Below the pieces are notes generated by a model. It was not told the DNA's origin. It saw only the letters and a program-made list of their open reading frames with translations, and did not search any database. 64,000 bases of DNA from Mucidula mucida (taxonomy: Eukaryota; Basidiomycota; Agaricomycetes; Agaricales; Physalacriaceae), in assembly GCA_015501055.1 (NCBI GenBank), contig JADNYV010000077.1:91032-155031 (forward strand), in the 5' to 3' direction. The first letter of the stretch is position 1. Every line of letters begins with the position of its first letter. Of the stretch, positions 1 to 10,569 are shown piece after piece. A program made the translations under genes and the position numbers.

Positions 1-403
1 GATACTACACTACTGCTTATATACTATTAAGTCTGTGTTTGAAGCTCCTTGTCCATACGCGTTTCCACTAGGGATGCTCCACGCCCTTGACCCAGTGTTG
101 TATGCTACTAGTCCGTGAAACCATTAAATACGAGTGGTGACTGCATGTAAGTAATAATACTGAAACGACCATGTGTACTACGAGTGTCGGCGGTGTGTAT
201 ACAATAGGGAGTCCATGAGGTATCGGCATGTATGATGTCATCCATGTGTTGGGCGTGTGTCCGACATGAGTACGGCTTCGGTAATGAAAAGGGGTATGAT
301 CGGTGACGAAACAGATGATGAAACGGTCCGTTGGTTGATAAGACAAGGCTCCCGATAAGATATGATAAGATGTGAAAATGTGAAAATATGGCGATTCATA
401 ACA
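1..403 (-). repeat. 3' LTR of Gypsy copy A (partial)
   Basis: Matches 5984-6378 and, in reverse complement, the LTRs of copy B. On the minus strand the LTR starts TGTTATGAATCG at 403. The first ~126 bp seen in the full 5' LTR fall outside the window. It keeps an 8-bp segment near position 380 that the 5' LTR has lost; copy B's 3' LTR also has it, so the loss is in the 5' LTR. Confidence 0.97.
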
Positions 404-417
404 TCACCCCCTCCTTA
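404..417 (-). other. Polypurine tract of copy A
   Basis: On the minus strand a purine run (AAGGAGGGGGTGA) directly precedes the 3' LTR and overlaps the integrase stop codon (415-417). It is the expected plus-strand primer. Copy B has the same tract. Confidence 0.85.
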
Positions 418-1715
418 AGGCGCAAGTTCCATTCTGCGCCAGAGTCGCTCCATGAGGGCTGCAGAGGGTAGCGTGACGTCGAGGGGTTCGGTATCGGGCG
501 GTGGCATGGGTCGGAAAAGATGTGATGGAAATTGCGACATGGGGACTTCAATGCGAGCAAGCGCGGGTGGCTTTGGCTTGTTCGGATATTGTTGGTGGAA
601 ATCACTGATGGCTTCGTCGGCATTTTTGAGATTGCATGCCGGTTCCCATGTCTGCTCGTGTGTGCCATAACCCTTCCAGTGAACCTTGTATTGAAAACCC
701 CCGCGGTACTTCCGGGAATTCACCACTTTCTCGACCTCCCATTCCGGTTCGGCTCCTTCCAGCACAGGTGGTGGACGCGTGTCTCGGGGTTGCGTCGGAA
801 ATTGCGGCTCGTGGTAAGGCGTCAGCAGGGCCTCATTGAACACGGGATGAATGCTTTTCCACGTGTGAGGAATCTGGAGCTTGTAAGAGCTCGTCCCGAC
901 TTTCTTGATCACTTTGAACGGCCCGAATCGTTTGTCATCGAGCTTCTTCATTGGTCGATCCGTGCTGAGATTCGTCCCTTCCAGCCATACTTTGTCGCCT
1001 TCCTTGTACTCTACTGCCTCTGTTCGCTTCCTGTCATAAAACCGTTTCATGTCCTCTTTTGCCATCTTCAATGCTGACCCCACTTCATCCCATGTCTTCC
1101 TCATGCCATCGGCAAACTCCTGCGCAGTCTCATTTCTCGATGCCGTTTTCGGAGCGGTGCCTTTGTAGGGATGTCTGCCCATGTCTGCGAAGAACGGAGT
1201 GACTTTGGTCGCCGAGTGAACTCGATCGTTGTAAACGAATTCAGCAGAGGGTAGCCATTCATGCCAGTCGTTCTGATGATAGTTGACGAATAACCGTAAG
1301 AAATGTTCTATCTCTTGGTTCAACCGTTCCGTCTGCCCATTTGCCTGTGGATGATACGCCGTTGTAAAGTTTCCCTGTATGCCCAACAACCGATACAATT
1401 CCTTCATGAAACGCGAGTGATATTGTGGACCGCGATCATGTATCATCTGTCGTGGCATCCCATGTATGGGAAAATGCGATCACGGTAAATGCGGGCCATG
1501 CCTTCTGACGTCAGAGTGGTGTGTGTCGGTATGATACGTAATCGCTTGGTGAAATGGTCCACAAACGTGCTGATCGCGTTGTATCCTCCTGATTCCGGCA
1601 GCTCTCCAATCATGTCCGTCCCTACTATCTCCCATGGCTCGCTTGGCACATCAATAGGATGAAGAGGTGCAGCCGGCTTCGTGCGATGTGACTTGTGACC
1701 TGGCATTTTTGACAC
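415..1715 (-). pseudogene. Integrase and chromodomain of copy A (pol C-terminal part, frame-broken)
   Basis: Two overlapping frames together encode the integrase. The first (1443-1715) carries the region of the first catalytic Asp (GTDMIGELPES). The second (415-1458, 347 codons) carries the second Asp (HDRGPQYHSRF) and the Glu in ANGQTERLNQEIEHF. A chromodomain follows (EWEVEKVVNSRKYRGGFQYK, then VHWKGYGTHEQTWEP). The Zn-binding HHCC region is just upstream near 1720-1850. The chromodomain would direct insertion to marked chromatin, as in other chromoviruses. A frameshift near 1445-1460 separates the first Asp from the rest, so no single intact integrase is encoded. The stop lies in the polypurine tract. 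Confidence 0.93.
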
Positions 1716-1719
1716 CCTT

Positions 1720-3480
1720 CTACGTATTCCGGACGTCTCGGCTGATTCCTGGCCACCAATAGGTGCGTGTGATCAGCTCGAGGGTCTTGTATCGTCCAGG
1801 ATGCCCTGCAAGCTGTGCATCATGGTGCATTCCAATAACTCTTCCCCGCAATTCCTTGTCCTTTGGTATGTAAATACGATCCTTCCATATAATAAGTCCA
1901 TTTTCCTTCTCTTCCCATCCTTTTTCTTTGTTTTCTAATGCTTTTTGTACGTATCTGTCTTTGTTTCCTTTTCTTTGTTTGATTTTGTTAAGTAATTCGT
2001 CCTCCGGTGTATCTACTGTATGTAAAGAAAATTGAATTTGTGAAATAAAAAACTCCGGTTTGAGCAAAACAACGTTTTCGTTATCTTTTTCCCCCTTCTC
2101 AAGGCCTGTCATCCTTGACAAGGCATCAGCTTTCCCCATTGTCTTGCCCGGCTTGTGAATCATCTGTATATCATACTCCGCCAACTCCGTAACCCATCTC
2201 GCCTGCCTCCGGTTCAACTTCTGCGGTTCCTGAAGTACTGAAGGTTTTGATGATCGGTAAAACCTCCACTGTCTCCTTAGCGCCTAGGAGATATTGCCGC
2301 CAGTCGTCGATCGAGTCCATAATAGCCATCATCTCTTTGTCGTAGATCTCATAATTACGCTCCACTTCGTTCAGCGCGCGAGATCGGAAAGCTACTGGTC
2401 TCCATTTTCCGTCAACAAACTGGGAAAGAACCCCCCGTTCGCATAGTTCGAGGAGTCCGCCTCAACTCAAACTTGCCGTCGTCGCGTGGTACAATCAGAA
2501 CAGGTTCTTCCGTCATCTCCGTTTCAACTCCTCAAACGCCTCGTGCTGCTCCATGCCCCAAACCCACTCGCCCTTCCCGGTTAGCGATGTCAACGGCTTC
2601 GCTACTCCCGCAAATCCCCGAATGAAACGTCGGTAGAAGTTGCAGAAGCCCAGGAATGACTGCACTTCCTTCTTCTTCGTCGGCTCCTTCCATTCCTTCA
2701 CTACGGCCACTTTTGCCGGATCCATCTTCACTTCTCCTCCTCCAACAATGACTCCTAAGTAATCTACAGTCTGTGCCTCAAAACTACATTTCTCGGGTTT
2801 TAAATACAGCTTATTTACTCGTAATATCTCCAATACCTTTCGTACAATCTGTCTATGCTCCTCGAGAGTGTTCGTAAAGATAAGTATATCATCTAGGTAA
2901 ACTATAACATGTCCGCCGTCAATCAACTCCTTCAAGATGTGATTCATGAACGATTGGAACGTTGCCGGCGAGTTTGTGAGTCCGAAAACATTACTAATGG
3001 CTCAACAGCCCTCGGTTTGTTCTAAACGCCGCTTTCCACTCATCACCGTCTTTGATCCGGATGTTATTGTAACCCCATCGGACATCCATCTTTGTGAAAA
3101 CCTTTGCTCCCTTCAACTTGTCGATAAGCTCCTGAATCAACGGCAAGGGGTATCGGTTCTTGATTGTCATGTCGTTCAACTTCCGATAATCCTGCACTGG
3201 CCGAAGGCTTCCGTCCTTCTTCTTGACAAAGAAGAATGGTGACGCCATGGGTGAGATTGATGGCCGTATGCGTCCCGTGCGTATGTTTTCCTCCAAGAAC
3301 TCGTCTAATGCCTTCTGCTCGGATGGACTAAGGGGATAGACCTTGCAGTCAACCGGTTTGGAACCAGGCGTGAGTTCTATCGCGTGATCCCAGGGTCTTC
3401 GCTCCGGTAACTTATCAAAGTCCGCCTTGCTGAATACATCGGAAAATTCCTCGATGTAAGGTGCAGCAGCAGATGAAGGC
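1720..3480 (-). pseudogene. Reverse transcriptase and RNase H of copy A (frame-broken)
   Basis: Reverse transcriptase is split between 2994-3296 ([20 protein letters not shown]) and 2513-2947, which carries the catalytic YLDD box (HVIVYLDDILIFTNTLEEH). RNase H follows in pieces at 2171-2365 (VERNYEIYDKEMMAI) and 1720-2217 (QARWVTELAEYDIQMIHKPG, then ADALSRM). Compared with copy B there are one-base deletions near 2985-3005, where copy B reads GLFEPSVMFFGL in one frame, and more around 2400-2470 and 2240. These look like homopolymer-type losses. The 1720-2217 frame also runs into the integrase Zn region (HHDAQLAGH). Confidence 0.93.
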
Positions 3481-3490
3481 TGTTGTGATC

Positions 3491-4350
3491 TCAGCTTTTC
3501 ACCGCTTTTGCATAGTTGTCCCAGTCCATCCAGAACAAGCGCTCTCCCTCTTCCAACTTCTCTTCTACATCTTCTCCTTCGTCTTCTGGCGAGTCGTACT
3601 CAGGTAGATAGCCGCAGCGGTCTGGGCATCGATCAAAAGTCAATGTGGATTCCGTCCAGTTGATCGTGGGGTTGTGATATCGTAACCAATCTAGCCCCAA
3701 AAAGATGCTTGTTTTGCCAAGATTGGTGACGGCCAACTCAATCTTTTCTGCGTGATCCCGATCTTCATCCGGACTCCACAAAACCTTCGATTGCTCCTCC
3801 CTCGTTTAGGGTTCCATCCGCATTGTAGACAGGGAGCTTGACCGGTAACTCCTTGATCGGGAGTCCGTTCTTCTCGACGAATTCTTTATTGACACAAGAA
3901 CCCGTTGCTCCACTGTCAAGAAGGGCACTCGTTTCCCATTCAGAGCCTGTGTGTACGCTCTCTATGGTTACTCGGAGTTTCATGTCCTGCCCCTTTGTTC
4001 CCCGGATGTACTTCCTCGACTTTTTCAACTCCGTCACAACTTCCACCGCAGCTTCCTTTGTCAACGCTCTGATCGCCATCACCTTCTCCTCCGTCGCTTC
4101 TCTCTCTCTCCGCTCCGGCATCCATGCTCTCAGAATTCCCACTGCTCTCGACACGTCATCCTCTCTTAGCCGTTGTGCGATCCACTCGGGCGTATTTGGC
4201 TCAAATCTTTCTTTCGCAGGTTTTGGTGGTAAAGTCGTCGATGATATTTTAGATGTTTCAGTACCCGTACTGTAAATAGATTCTGCATCTGACGACCCTT
4301 TCCTTGATGACTGCTCCGGCAGGACTGCGTCTACTGCGGGAGCTTCGCAA
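3491..4350 (-). pseudogene. Aspartic protease region of copy A (pol N-terminal part)
   Basis: The frame 3765-4154 holds the retropepsin active site (SALLDSGATGSCVNKEF); catalytic Asp in DSG. A linker continues at 3491-3781 (SIFLGLDWLRYHNPTINW), one frame away because of small indels near 3770-3800 relative to copy B. Upstream, the same frame as the protease stays open back to the end of gag (EAPAVDAVLPEQSS) and overlaps gag in the -1 frame, which fits expression by -1 frameshifting at 4349-4355. Confidence 0.9.
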
Positions 4351-4355
4351 AACCC
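4313..4355 (-). promoter_or_regulatory. Predicted -1 ribosomal frameshift signal, gag to pol (copy A)
   Basis: On the minus strand the heptamer GGGTTTT (4349-4355) is in phase as G GGT TTT in the gag frame. After a 5-nt spacer (GCGAA) comes a stem of GCTCC-c-GCAG (4334-4343) pairing with CTGC-c-GGAGC (4313-4322). The 11-nt loop begins with the gag TAG. Slipping back one base enters exactly the pol frame. Copy B is identical here. Confidence 0.65.
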
Positions 4356-5258
4356 AACTCTTCGGCCACTTCTTCTTCTCCTCGTCGTTCATTTCGGTCC
4401 ATAAACCCCGAATCGTCTGGGGTCGACCCTTCTTCGGACAGAACCTGCTGACATGGCCGTGTTCGCCACAGCTGAAGCAGAGTCCCTTCGACGTGCATTG
4501 TCGATGTCCATCGGCCTGCCGGCTCCTCCATAGGTAACACCGGTGGCATCTCGTCGTGTGATCGGCGTCGGGGGTGGGTTCGTAGGATTGGCTCTCGATG
4601 TAGCCGCCTGCGGAGCTTGGGGCCGGACCTGCATGCCGGACCTCTTGCTCGCCGCCCGCCTTCTCCATAGCTGATCGATCTGAATGATCTGTGCCTTCCA
4701 ATCCTTGTACTTCTTTGGCAACCCATCTCGGCTGCCATAGATCTGGTCGATGATCTTCTCGTTGACATTGGTCTCGAGAAGTCGCACGACAAATGCATCA
4801 TCCTTCGAGTATTCCGCCTGAGTAAGCAGGACCTCGAACTTCTGAAAGAAATCTTGAGCGGTGTCTTGCCCCTGGCGCAACCGTTCGATCTGATCTTGCG
4901 CATCTCGCGCGAGGTTGGAGTCCACAAATCGCTCCTTCAAGTTCTCTTTGAACTCAGTCCAAGAGACTGTCCATTCCTCTTCTTCCTCATCGAAGTTCTG
5001 GTCCGAGTAGTTCTGGACCCATGCATCAACATGATCTCCTCGGATGTAGGAGAGAACAACATCGATCCTTTCGGAGTCCGATGTGAGGTTGTTCTTCTTG
5101 TCACGGATGTATGTAAACATCGATCGCCACCAGCTCTTGTACTTGGACTTGTCCCCGTCATAGTCATAAGGCTTGTTGACCAGGGATCGGCCTTTGGTTT
5201 CGTCATTGGCGTGATGAGCGGGTGTGTGATGAGCGGCTTCTGGTGCCTCGTTGGACAT
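4331..5258 (-). pseudogene. Gag of copy A (two frameshifts)
   Basis: Starts MSNEAPEAAHH at 5258. The capsid-like part (SKYKSWWRSMFTYIRDKK, then RFVDSNLARDAQDQIERLRQ and DFFQKFEVLL) matches the Ty3-type gag family. The CCHC zinc knuckle (CFSCGEHGHVSRFC) follows one frame off near 4430-4490, and the C-terminus (EELGFAKLPQ, stop 4331-4333) is one further frame off because AAGTTGG of copy B is AAGTGG here. With both one-base losses repaired gag would be a single protein of about 308 residues. Gag packages RNA and forms particles. The first break is at the same place in copy B. Confidence 0.92.
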
Positions 5259-5844
5259 GATGGATCGGGGTGATGGAATTGGAGAGTGAAAGGGTGAAAG
5301 TGGGGATATGGGTGATGCGGATTTGGATGAAACGGGTGAGGGAATAGAGGTTTGGATGAATAGGGAGGGATCGCCTAGATCTGAAATAGAATCCAGGACT
5401 TGGTAGGGTGGGGAATGATGATGTGTATCGTAAGGTAAGTAAAGTAGGTAGGTATCGTAACTGTCTACGCTATTTTACCGACTACTGACTACGTATCTAC
5501 GGAGCCCAAGAGCTCGTCACAAGTTCGCAATTGCCCAGCCGACGTCCCTCTGGTGTGAGGTAAGCCGAAGTTTTCCTGGGAACGGGGGTTGACCCGTAAA
5601 CAGCGCCCACTGAAGTGCAACTGCCAAAAGTTCGTTCTCGTGAGAGCGGCTACTTCCAGCACCCGAGGCAGTTATCTCTAACTGTTAGCCGGCGCTACTG
5701 GGACCAATACACACGTATGCGGACGTGCGCTGGAATTAGGAATCCGTCGATCTGTAAACAGGGAAAGGGAATAGGGGAATGTGCGATGATCAAACAGCGA
5801 AGTGCTGATCGACGATCAGGGATGTGTGGTAGGTGGTAGAAAGT

Positions 5845-5855
5845 AGTTCCGATCT
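5845..5855 (-). other. Self-priming primer binding site, copy A
   Basis: Two bases inside the 5' LTR end, the minus strand reads AGATCGGAACT. This is the exact 11-nt reverse complement of AGTTCCGATCT at 5963-5973 in the LTR, 33 bp downstream of the TATA box, where transcription should start. No TGG-type tRNA complement is present. Known Tf1/sushi elements prime this way. Confidence 0.75.
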
Positions 5856-5857
5856 TC

Positions 5858-6378
5858 TGTTAGCGACTGACTAAGCCACGAGACTCAACCAGGTACCACA
5901 GCAAGAACTGAAAGAGAAAACGTTCGCGTTCGTAAGACTAGGCTAGGCCAGGTGTATAAACGAGATCGGAACTAAAGTACAATGATACTACACTACTGCT
6001 TATATACTATTAAGTCTGTGTTTGAAGCTCCTTGTCCATACGCGTTTCCACTAGGGATGCTCCACGCCCTTGACCCAGTGTTGTATGCTACTAGTCCGTG
6101 AAACCATTAAATACGAGTGGTGACTGCATGTAAGTAATAATACTGAAACGACCATGTGTACTACGAGTGTCGGCGGTGTGTATACAATAGGGAGTCCATG
6201 AGGTATCGGCATGTATGATGTCATCCATGTGTTGGGCGTGTGTCCGACATGAGTACGGCTTCGGTAATGAAAAGGGGTATGATCGGTGACGAAACAGATG
6301 ATGAAACGGTCCGTTGGTTGATAAGACAAGGCTCCCGATAAGATATGATAAGATGTGAAAATATGGCGATTCATAACA
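5858..6378 (-). repeat. 5' LTR of Gypsy copy A
   Basis: A 521-bp LTR with TGTT..AACA ends in both directions. It contains a TATA box (5999-6006) and the predicted transcript start at 5973. Short reading frames inside it are repeated in every LTR copy and are not genes. Confidence 0.95.
5963..6006 (-). promoter_or_regulatory. LTR core promoter of copy A: TATA box and predicted start
   Basis: TATATAAG at 5999-6006 and the presumed start AGTTCCGATCT at 5963-5973, about 33 bp apart. The start is inferred from this spacing and from its exact complementarity to the primer site. Confidence 0.6.
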
Positions 6379-6857
6379 AATGCCATGATGGACAGAGATG
6401 TACAGAGAGTTTTGAAAAAAGATGGCGATGGTCATGAAGTAAATTGCATCACCGAAATGAGCTGGGGAAAGAAGAAGTTTAATCACAGAATCATGACTCC
6501 ATGGCGGTTTCGAAGATAATGCTGAAACAATTCACAATGCATTCGCGGCGTGGTTGAGAGTTTCACCGATTCTGGGGCACGCTGCTACCACACTGCAATC
6601 ATGAGTGGTACAAATTTTTCGCCTGGCTAACGCTGTGAAACGCATGTTTTGCCAAGATGGACCGAATGTCGCTTTGATGGTGGGTGGCGCGAGATACACG
6701 TGCAGAGAACGCGTTGGTCGTGCCGTGGGAAATTTAATCAAATGCATGCACCTCGCATGCACCACTGACGCAGTACCCTTCCTTCCGGCGTCCACTATCT
6801 TTCACATCTCCGTTTCCTTCATTTCCATATTTTCCTTCTCTGTCTATTTCCTCCATC
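6379..6857. other. Intergenic stretch between copy A and the 6858 gene
   Basis: No supported gene. It should contain the promoter and 5' leader of the gene at 6858; a CT-rich tract (about 6780-6855) precedes the ATG. Confidence 0.5.
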
Positions 6858-8010
6858 ATGGTTTTCGGTTTTTTTTCGCGCAAAGCGCCAGATGATGTTA
6901 CGCAGGCACAACTGCGAACGCCGTCGCCGTCAGTGGACGGCCACCTGGTAGTCACTGGGCCTGTGTCCCCGCCGCCTGCGACACCGTCTCCACCTCCTCC
7001 CGACGCATCCACGTCTGCGCCAACCACTTCTGAGGGGCTTGCGACGCTTATCTCCTCCATCCCCCCGCAAACGCTACATACATACACCCTCACACGCCTC
7101 GCATCATCCACTGCGCCGCCTTCCCCAACGACAATATCTTCCTTGAGTTCGTTCTTTTCCAAGCTGGAACCACCGCCCAAGCTACACTGTATACGGTGTC
7201 ACAAGTTCTACTACGATGTAGAGAACAGCGATCGGAGCTGCTTGGTACCGCACGATGACGACAGTGCGGAAGTCGAGCGCGTCGGCGGGAGGTACGAGAC
7301 GCTCTATGGCTGTTGTGGGAAAACGGTGGAGGGCGATGGCGATATGGGTCCGCCTGATGGTTACTGTTACGAAGGGAAACATACAGTGAGTGCTCTTCTA
7401 ACTTCTCACCGACTATCTCTTACTAAGATACAAGACTGATACCAAACGCGCACGGTTCCGCGTAGATTCCACAATCCACGACGACAAGCTCACTTCCTGT
7501 GCCAGTCAAAAATGTTTCGCGCCTCCCACACCTTCATCGCCCTCAGTTTCGTCCGAGTCGGTCACATCCAAGCGTCGCACTACGACGCGTAAGCGCGCCC
7601 GGCCTCAATCGATGGCGCAGAACGCGGAAGAAGATGAAGCAGAAGATGCTACAGTGGTGAACGATGCGGAGACCGCTAGTGTCCTCGAAACCCCGACCAG
7701 CGCTGCGAAACCTAGAAGAAAGAAGAGGGCCAAGACGACGAGTGCTGATAAGGCTTTCAAGCCGGCTCTCGCTTCAGACGAAGATGAGGAGATGGACATT
7801 GATGATGCGGCATCGTCTGCTTCAAAGCCGAAAAGGAAGGCGCGGTCTAGGGCCAAGAAGGGCAGCCCTAGTGGGAAGGCTTTCCCCACATCCACGTCGA
7901 CGTCGCCGATTCTAAAACCCACGCGTACGTCTGTATCGCCTACACGCAGTGCCGGACACGGTAGAAACGTTTCGTTCTCTTCGGTGTCAGTCGTCGTCAG
8001 CCGCCGATAA
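6858..8010 (+). CDS. Unknown two-exon protein with a conserved-looking Cys/His cluster
   Basis: Exon 1 is 6858-7385 and exon 2 is 7435-8010; the 49-bp intron has gtgagt and ends caag. The product is 367 residues. Residues 1-100 are Pro/Ser/Thr-rich. A central block has regularly spaced Cys and His (LHCIRCHKFYYD, SCLVPH, GCCGKTVEGDG, GYCYEGKH, then SCASQKCF after the intron), which suggests a small zinc-binding fold. The C-terminal half is acidic then basic (PRRKKRAK, KPKRKARSRAKKG), as in nuclear proteins. The intron is supported because removing it joins GKHT to TDTKRARF and the downstream 132-codon frame. I do not recognise the family; binding to nucleic acid or chromatin would be a guess. 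Confidence 0.75.
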
Positions 8011-8366
8011 TGGACTACTTATTCTTGATCTTGTACACCTCCAAGTGAGGTCCTTCCCTCGTTATTTAATGTTTCTCGCTACTCAGACTTATTGCTTACT
8101 ACATATGTATCTATTTAGTCGTTTATATGTCAATCCTTTCAAGTCGGATCTTGAGGGGATTACACTGCGGCGCTTGCGCGGCGCAGCTTATAATTACTGT
8201 GGAGGCGAACTTGAAGCACGTGGCGCCAGATCCTTTCCACCGCCATTCGTCCTCTACAGCACCAGTAATAGGTCCGAGTTTTCACTGAAAAGCTGTCTAT
8301 TGTTGATGTACGATATTTCTTTGAAGCTCAACTCACACTCTCATCGTTGATCATTAGCTGTCACAA
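8011..8366. other. Intergenic, nothing recognised
   Basis: Holds the 3' end of the previous gene and the upstream region of the F-box relic at 8367. No ORF here is convincing. Confidence 0.4.
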
Positions 8367-10041
8367 ATGTCAGAGTCGTCGCAGTGTCCACAATGTGGGC
8401 CGTTCCCGCAGAATTGCCTCCAATACGAGCTTGCATATCATACCTCCGTTCCTCTCCAGCGCCTTCGTGAATCGAATCTTCCGGCCACGGATGAAGAGAT
8501 CGCTCACGTCCAGACCACCTTCCTATCCGATCTTCATCGCGATCGCGTAAGCTTGGAGGCCAGATTCGCTGTTCTTTCTCGTGTTGTGGCGTCTATGAAG
8601 GAAGAATGCGATGTGCTGAGGATCGTGGAAGACAAATACCAGGGTCTCGTTTCCGCCCATCGTGCTATTCCCCGCGAGCTCTGGTTAGATATTTTTCTAT
8701 ACGCGCAATCCGAGTATTCGGATGATCTTGATCCTCTGAAGCCCTCCGGCATTATATGGCGGCTGAGCCATGTCTGTCAGGCATGGCGCGACGTTGCCTT
8801 GTCCCTCCATTCCTTTTGGTCGCGCATCACATTGACATTTGGAGAACGTGTGCATACAGAAAAGACGGTGCAGCTCTTACAGCTTGTCCTCGACCGCTCA
8901 AGGCTTCTGGATATCAGTCTGCACCACGCTAGCTCCCCATAGTACCCGGATTCTTTCCGTGCCCGCATCCTGGATATGGTGTTGTCCCAGTCGCACAGGT
9001 GGCGCTCCGCTCACCTGGATGACAGATACGTACCCGACGCCTTTCGAGTCAGTGGCCTATATGCGCCCATTTGTGGTCGTCTCCCTCAGCTGGACTCGTT
9101 GACCGTCCACACCCACGATGAAGGCGCAAAAGTGCAGATATTTGAAGATTGTCACGCTGCTCACAAAAGTAACGCTATCGTGCTGTGCTGTCAACCTTCC
9201 CGTAGCGCAGATCCGGGAGTTGCGTATCCCGCATCCGCGGAGACACGAAGGCACCATACGAGCGAGTCTGGCGTTGGTCCGCCAGTGTCCAGTTCTCGAA
9301 GTCCTCTGTGTCTGCACCTATCTGTCGGGCGAAGTTGTGCATATCATTGATATCGTCACTACCCCTACCATCCAAAAACTCGAAACGGATTTCATAGCTA
9401 TCATCAACAAGCTTGTTCTCCCTTCACTGCGTGAGGCTATACTGTCCGAATATGAACCCTGTGAGGCGCCCATCGACCATATGCTCCCGGCTTTCAGGAG
9501 ACTCCTTCATCGTTCTGACTGCGCGCGCACTTTTGCTAGTCTCAAACTAGTTGATTTATCGTTGCGCAGTCCCTCCTGGTAGAGACACCCCACCTTACAG
9601 TCCTAGAGCTCGACCTGTCCGGCGACTGGTATACAGTACATGTTTCCACGGTACAGGAAAGGGAACACCTCGCCAAGCTTCATTGAAAGTCACGGAACGG
9701 AGTGGCATCCTCTTGCCTTGCCTCTCTTCGATGAAGATTGTCATGGATTTCGGTATGCTTGAGCCTCTGGGTCCAAATGATCTGTGGGATGATTTCTTAA
9801 GGCTCGGTGGGAAGGAGACTAAGTGCGAGGCCTGGCAAGATTGCACACCTTCCACGTGGAATTGTGGAATATGGCGACGATTCCTTGGGGAGGTGACAAG
9901 CGCTCATTGTTGACTTTTGAAGAACATGCCATTCTTGACGGACTAGTCGAGGCTGGTATGAATTTGAATTTGGACATTCGGTTTCGTCATAATTTGAATA
10001 ACTTTGCGCCTCACCATCTAGTCAAAGTTCCGCGTATCTGA
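8367..10041 (+). pseudogene. F-box/LRR-like gene, broken (copy 1 of 3)
   Basis: Starts MSESSQCPQCGPFPQN. The N-terminus has a CxxCG motif shared with the copies at 10570 and 21212, then a coiled-coil-like stretch, then the F-box-like helix (IPRELWLDIFLYAQ) and HVCQAWRDVALS. A TAG at 8940-8942 stops the frame, but the same frame continues (YPDSFRARILDMVLSQ). Frameshifts near 9153 and 9575 and further stops follow before a recognisable C-terminus (FEEHAILDGLVEAGMNL, ending 10041). Such proteins usually recruit targets to SCF ubiquitin ligases through the F-box. With at least four lesions this is a relic, although some may be assembly errors. Confidence 0.8.
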
Positions 10042-10569
10042 ACCTTGTCGTTCAAAACAGCCAACGAATACTGTACAGTAACCGTAGAACTATGATCTGG
10101 CTAGGAATGTAAACTTCCATCTTTCTAAGCTGTGGGGAGCAATAGTATCTATTCCGAATCACGGTCACTCTTACTTTACACCAGGCGTGTTGTGGCGGCT
10201 GGCGTAAACCCTTCATGTAAGTAAGGATTGACAGTGTATTGGCCTCGTCATGAAAGTTCAGCCACTCGTAGGAGCCGGGAAGGTATGCATACCCCTTTAC
10301 CCAAACATATAATCTGAATATGCACGAGCATTCCGAGATTGTATACAGAAGTACATACCAGTAAGTAAGATGCTATTGGCCATCACGCCGATCACAAAAG
10401 GGTTGCCTCTAAACCACCATCAGTGGGCTCTCTGACGTGCAAATCCAAGACATTTATCAGTGCGAGGAGTTTGCCATCACGTAGGACAACTAGGTGCGTA
10501 TTTACGCCTCACGAAACGCGTCCTTACCTTTTCTTTTAGTCGGCATTTGCCTTGCTCTTTGCGTCCAGG
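10042..10569. other. Upstream region of F-box copy 2
   Basis: No gene. From about 10400 it resembles the stretch before 21212 (shared words AAACCACCATC, TCTGACGTGC, CATCACGTAGG), so the duplication that made F-box copies 2 and 3 included about 170 bp of promoter. Confidence 0.5.

Larger units (their letters stand above)
1..6378 (-). mobile_element. Ty3/Gypsy chromovirus, copy A
   Basis: A nearly complete LTR retrotransposon read on the minus strand: 5' LTR at 5858-6378, primer site at 5845, gag, protease, reverse transcriptase, RNase H, integrase with a C-terminal chromodomain, polypurine tract at 404 and a 3' LTR cut by the window edge. The shared LTR part (1-403 against 5984-6378) is identical by eye except for one 8-bp deletion between short repeats in the 5' LTR, so the insertion looks young. 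The coding region nevertheless holds several one-base indels. The left target-site duplication lies outside the window. The domain order and chromodomain place it among chromoviruses; priming is of the Tf1/sushi type. Confidence 0.97.

Noticed and set aside
68..346. 92-codon frame, also at 6051-6386, 32816-33121 and 38862-39140
   Set aside because: It lies inside the LTRs and is repeated in each; a non-coding LTR stretch, not a gene family.
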